Below are positions 62,239 to 64,000 of a stretch of DNA of 64,000 nucleotides, one piece after another; positions within the stretch are counted from its first letter, which is position 1, and every line of letters starts with the position of its first letter. The DNA comes from SZAS-79 sp963844255 (GTDB lineage Bacteria > Pseudomonadota > Gammaproteobacteria > Burkholderiales > SG8-39), in the NCBI GenBank assembly GCA_963844255.1, contig CAWJNP010000030.1:1-64000 (forward strand), written 5' to 3'. The translations under genes were made by a program, and so were the position numbers. The notes beneath the pieces are model-generated. The model worked only from the letters and a program-made list of their open reading frames with translations, made no database searches and was not told the DNA's origin.

Positions 62239-62310
62239 CGTGCGGCCCGGAGGACGGCTCCGGCGAAGCGGCATTAGTGGGGGGTGGAAAGATGTTAACC
62301 GGAGGCGGCA

Positions 62311-62727
62311 ATGGAACCTGGTGAGCAGGAGAAACTTGCAATCGCGCAGCATGAGAAAAATCGCGAATCTCTTTTAGCAAACGAGGCATTCGCCATAACG
62401 ATGCAGCAGGTGGTAGCCGGCGGAATCCTTATCGGTATTCTCTCGAAGTTGGATGACCTTCAAGCATCGTTTGGTGTGCTATCTGTCTTCGTAATAGTTC
62501 TCTCGGGAATGTCACTGATATCCGCGGTACTTGCTGCACAGATGCGCCACGACTACCGGATGTGGGACGTAAAGGCCAGCGCCGCGGGAGACTCCACCAT
62601 TGCCGCCGTGAGACTCACAAAGGCGGGAGAATTTTTGCGCCGAATGCGGTTAGCCATGTGGACAGCAACCGTCCTGATAATTGTCGCCATCGCGCTCGTC
62701 ATTATTGGTGCTGTAAAAACAGTCTAA
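62311..62727 (+). CDS. Small membrane protein (unknown) of a two-gene cassette
   Basis: A 138-residue protein with three hydrophobic segments: residues about 33-46 (VVAGGILIGILS), 54-76 (FGVLSVFVIVLSGMSLISAV) and 116-135 (MWTATVLIIVAIALVIIGAV). The N-terminus is charged and soluble. GGAGG precedes the ATG. No family recognised; topology is of the kind seen in small membrane effectors. Five bases from the next gene, so the two are co-expressed. Confidence 0.65.
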   Translation: MEPGEQEKLAIAQHEKNRESLLANEAFAITMQQVVAGGILIGILSKLDDLQASFGVLSVFVIVLSGMSLISAVLAAQMRHDYRMWDVKASAAGDSTIAAVRLTKAGEFLRRMRLAMWTATVLIIVAIALVIIGAVKTV

Positions 62728-62732
62728 CCTGA

Positions 62733-63650
62733 ATGAACATCGATCCCATCTTTGTCTGGCTTGCGGCCTCTTGGCCGGACGTAAAAGGTTTCTTCAACTC
62801 CCCTTTCTTTACGGGTATCTGGGCGGCAACCGCCGGCGCTTTTGCTGGAGCGATGGGAGCGCAACACATAGCGGAAAAATCGAAATGCCGAGAGCAGCTC
62901 ACAAAGGAAATCCGCGATACGAATGCAGCTATGACTGTAGCTGCTTCGATATGCGGAGCCATGTTGAACTTTAAGAAGCAGCACGTTCGAAGGCTCAAGG
63001 AAGAATTTGATAGAGAGAGGGTTGGATTCGTTGAGCAAATTCGTAGACGAGACGCTGGGGAAATACCTCGTGGAGTGGTTTACCAATTTCAGGCCAATCT
63101 GCAAACTCTCACTCTCCCGCCACTCCCGGTGGAGATATTGCAGAAGACCATTTTCGAAAGAATCTCCGTAGTCGGTCGCCCTCTGACGTTAGCAACAATG
63201 GTGGGTCAATGTATTGCTGACTTGTACATGTCAATCGCGCGTCGCAATTCGTTAATTGAGGACTTTAAGGGCAGAGGCCCCCCGCTCAATGCAAATCTCT
63301 ACTTCGGGTTACGTCAGGGCGATGTGGTTAACGAGGAATATCCGGCCTCGATGAACGCGATGAGCCAGCAGACGGATGACTGCATTTTCTTTAGTCAGTT
63401 GCTCGTAAAAGACCTGATTGAGCACGGTACGAAAGCGGCTGACGAATTTACGAAGGAGATTGGTAAAGGTGCGCCGCGAGTTTCCGTTCATGACTTTAGT
63501 GATGCAGCCAAAGCCGGATTGATGCCCGACGAAAATCTCTACTCGGACTGGATTACTAAATTTAAAAAGCATCAGGATCCGCCAACACTAATCGCAAAGG
63601 TTCGCACCTGGTTGAAGCGCCTACAGGTTGCCGCCGGATGGGTTCACTAA
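62733..63650 (+). CDS. Unknown membrane-anchored protein of the same cassette
   Basis: A 305-residue protein. A hydrophobic region near the N-terminus (residues about 25-45, GIWAATAGAFAGAMGAQHIA) may anchor it; the remaining 250 residues look cytoplasmic and helical (FKKQHVRRLKEEFDRERVGF). No motif assigned. Lower GC than the core genes. Together with the preceding three-helix protein it may be an unclassified defence or prophage-related pair. Confidence 0.65.
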   Translation: MNIDPIFVWLAASWPDVKGFFNSPFFTGIWAATAGAFAGAMGAQHIAEKSKCREQLTKEIRDTNAAMTVAASICGAMLNFKKQHVRRLKEEFDRERVGFVEQIRRRDAGEIPRGVVYQFQANLQTLTLPPLPVEILQKTIFERISVVGRPLTLATMVGQCIADLYMSIARRNSLIEDFKGRGPPLNANLYFGLRQGDVVNEEYPASMNAMSQQTDDCIFFSQLLVKDLIEHGTKAADEFTKEIGKGAPRVSVHDFSDAAKAGLMPDENLYSDWITKFKKHQDPPTLIAKVRTWLKRLQVAAGWVH

Positions 63651-63661
63651 TTGCGAAGCCG

Positions 63662-64000
63662 TTACGCCGCGAGTCGATGCTCGTAGTACGGCCGCTCGCG
63701 CTGATCCAAGAGCGCATCCACTGTGTGCATCCACTGTGGCAGGTTTGTCGCCGGTAGGGTTGAGCCAAGCGTCAATCGCCGAAGCCAGTAGCGGAATGAT
63801 GCAGCGATCGTGTCCCGCCTCGGCCACCTCTGCCGGCGGTTCGTCGGTGATCGCGACGAACGAGTAGAGATCGCGCTTGCCTGGTGCTTGCCAGTGATCC
63901 CAGAGGCAGGCAACCAGCATCGGTGCTGCCGATCGCGGATTAAAGTGCAGGACGACGTTCTGCGGCTTCTCGCCGGTCTCGCCGGTCCTCAGTTGACGCC
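63662..64000 (-). pseudogene. SRAP (YedK/HMCES)-family gene, C-terminal part, with a frameshift; 5' end outside the window
   Basis: From 64000 inward the minus strand reads GEKPQNVVLHFNPRSAAPML, ACLWDHWQ, SFVAITDEPPAEVAEAGHDR and IDAWLNP, the late part of the SRAP domain that protects abasic DNA. The expected C-terminus (ATNLPQWMHTVDALLDQRER, PYYEHRLAA) lies in a different frame, joined by removing one base near 63755. The catalytic Cys2 would be beyond the window. Either a real frameshift or an assembly indel. Confidence 0.7.

Overview
The window reads as a high-GC chromosome segment from a sulfur-oxidising, CO2-fixing betaproteobacterium (Thiobacillus/Sulfuritortus/Sulfuritalea-like; the genus cannot be fixed from sequence alone). 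The evidence is a complete reverse-acting dissimilatory sulfite reductase operon, a red-type form IC RuBisCO operon under a LysR regulator, and several TusA/DsrE/YeeE/rhodanese sulfur-trafficking genes, embedded among betaproteobacterial-type core genes (cysG, gshA, groESL, dacB, ubiD, ubiA, recG).

Layout. 1-5.3 kb: a Rieske protein, siroheme synthase cysG, a ferredoxin-flavin reductase with an unusual N-terminal extension, and a soluble NarX/NarL-type two-component pair. 5.4-18.1 kb (minus strand): dsrA-B-E-F-H-C-M-K-L-J-O-P-N, a second DsrC-like gene, and dsrR. 18.4-21.2 kb (plus strand, divergent from dsrA): a four-gene cassette holding a TauD-like oxygenase, a helical unknown, an orphan Cas6/Cmx6-like RAMP protein and a third DsrC-like protein without cysteines. 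21.2-23.8 kb: an S24-fold protein, two Fe(II)/2-oxoglutarate oxygenases, a Sel1 protein and small unknowns. 24.7-32.5 kb: cbbL-S-X-Y-fbp-prk-fba with divergent cbbR. 32.6-39.0 kb: a second sulfur-handling district (rhodanese, tandem-TusA fusion, SCP2-like, FadL, DsrE2, CstR-like repressor, TusA, YeeE). 39.0-48.7 kb: eutB/eutC, an SDR/OCD/MFS group, gshA, a CoA-transferase. 48.7-58.9 kb: tRNA-Phe, groESL with a CIRCE operator, dacB, ubiD, ubiA, recG, ridA.

From about 58.92 kb the character changes. A 3' tRNA-gene remnant is followed by lower-GC DNA carrying a CD-NTase plus SLATT effector (CBASS-like), a DUF3892-type gene, an IS remnant, a broken nuclease gene, a two-gene membrane-protein cassette and the edge of a YedK-type gene. 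This looks like the end of a genomic island integrated in a tRNA gene.

How it fits together: sulfur would be taken up or mobilised by FadL/YeeE/rhodanese and carried as persulfide by TusA and DsrE2 to DsrEFH and DsrC. DsrAB (siroheme from CysG) would oxidise it to sulfite, with electrons passing through DsrMKJOP and DsrL to the quinone and NAD(P)H pools that drive the cbb-encoded Calvin cycle. A CstR-like repressor gene lies beside two ATACC...GGTAT-type palindromes, and a related site lies in the dsr divergent promoter, suggesting persulfide control of both regions.

Single-base frameshifts in four otherwise intact genes (SCP2-like, eutC twice, ubiD, YedK-type) raise the possibility of residual indel errors in this assembly.
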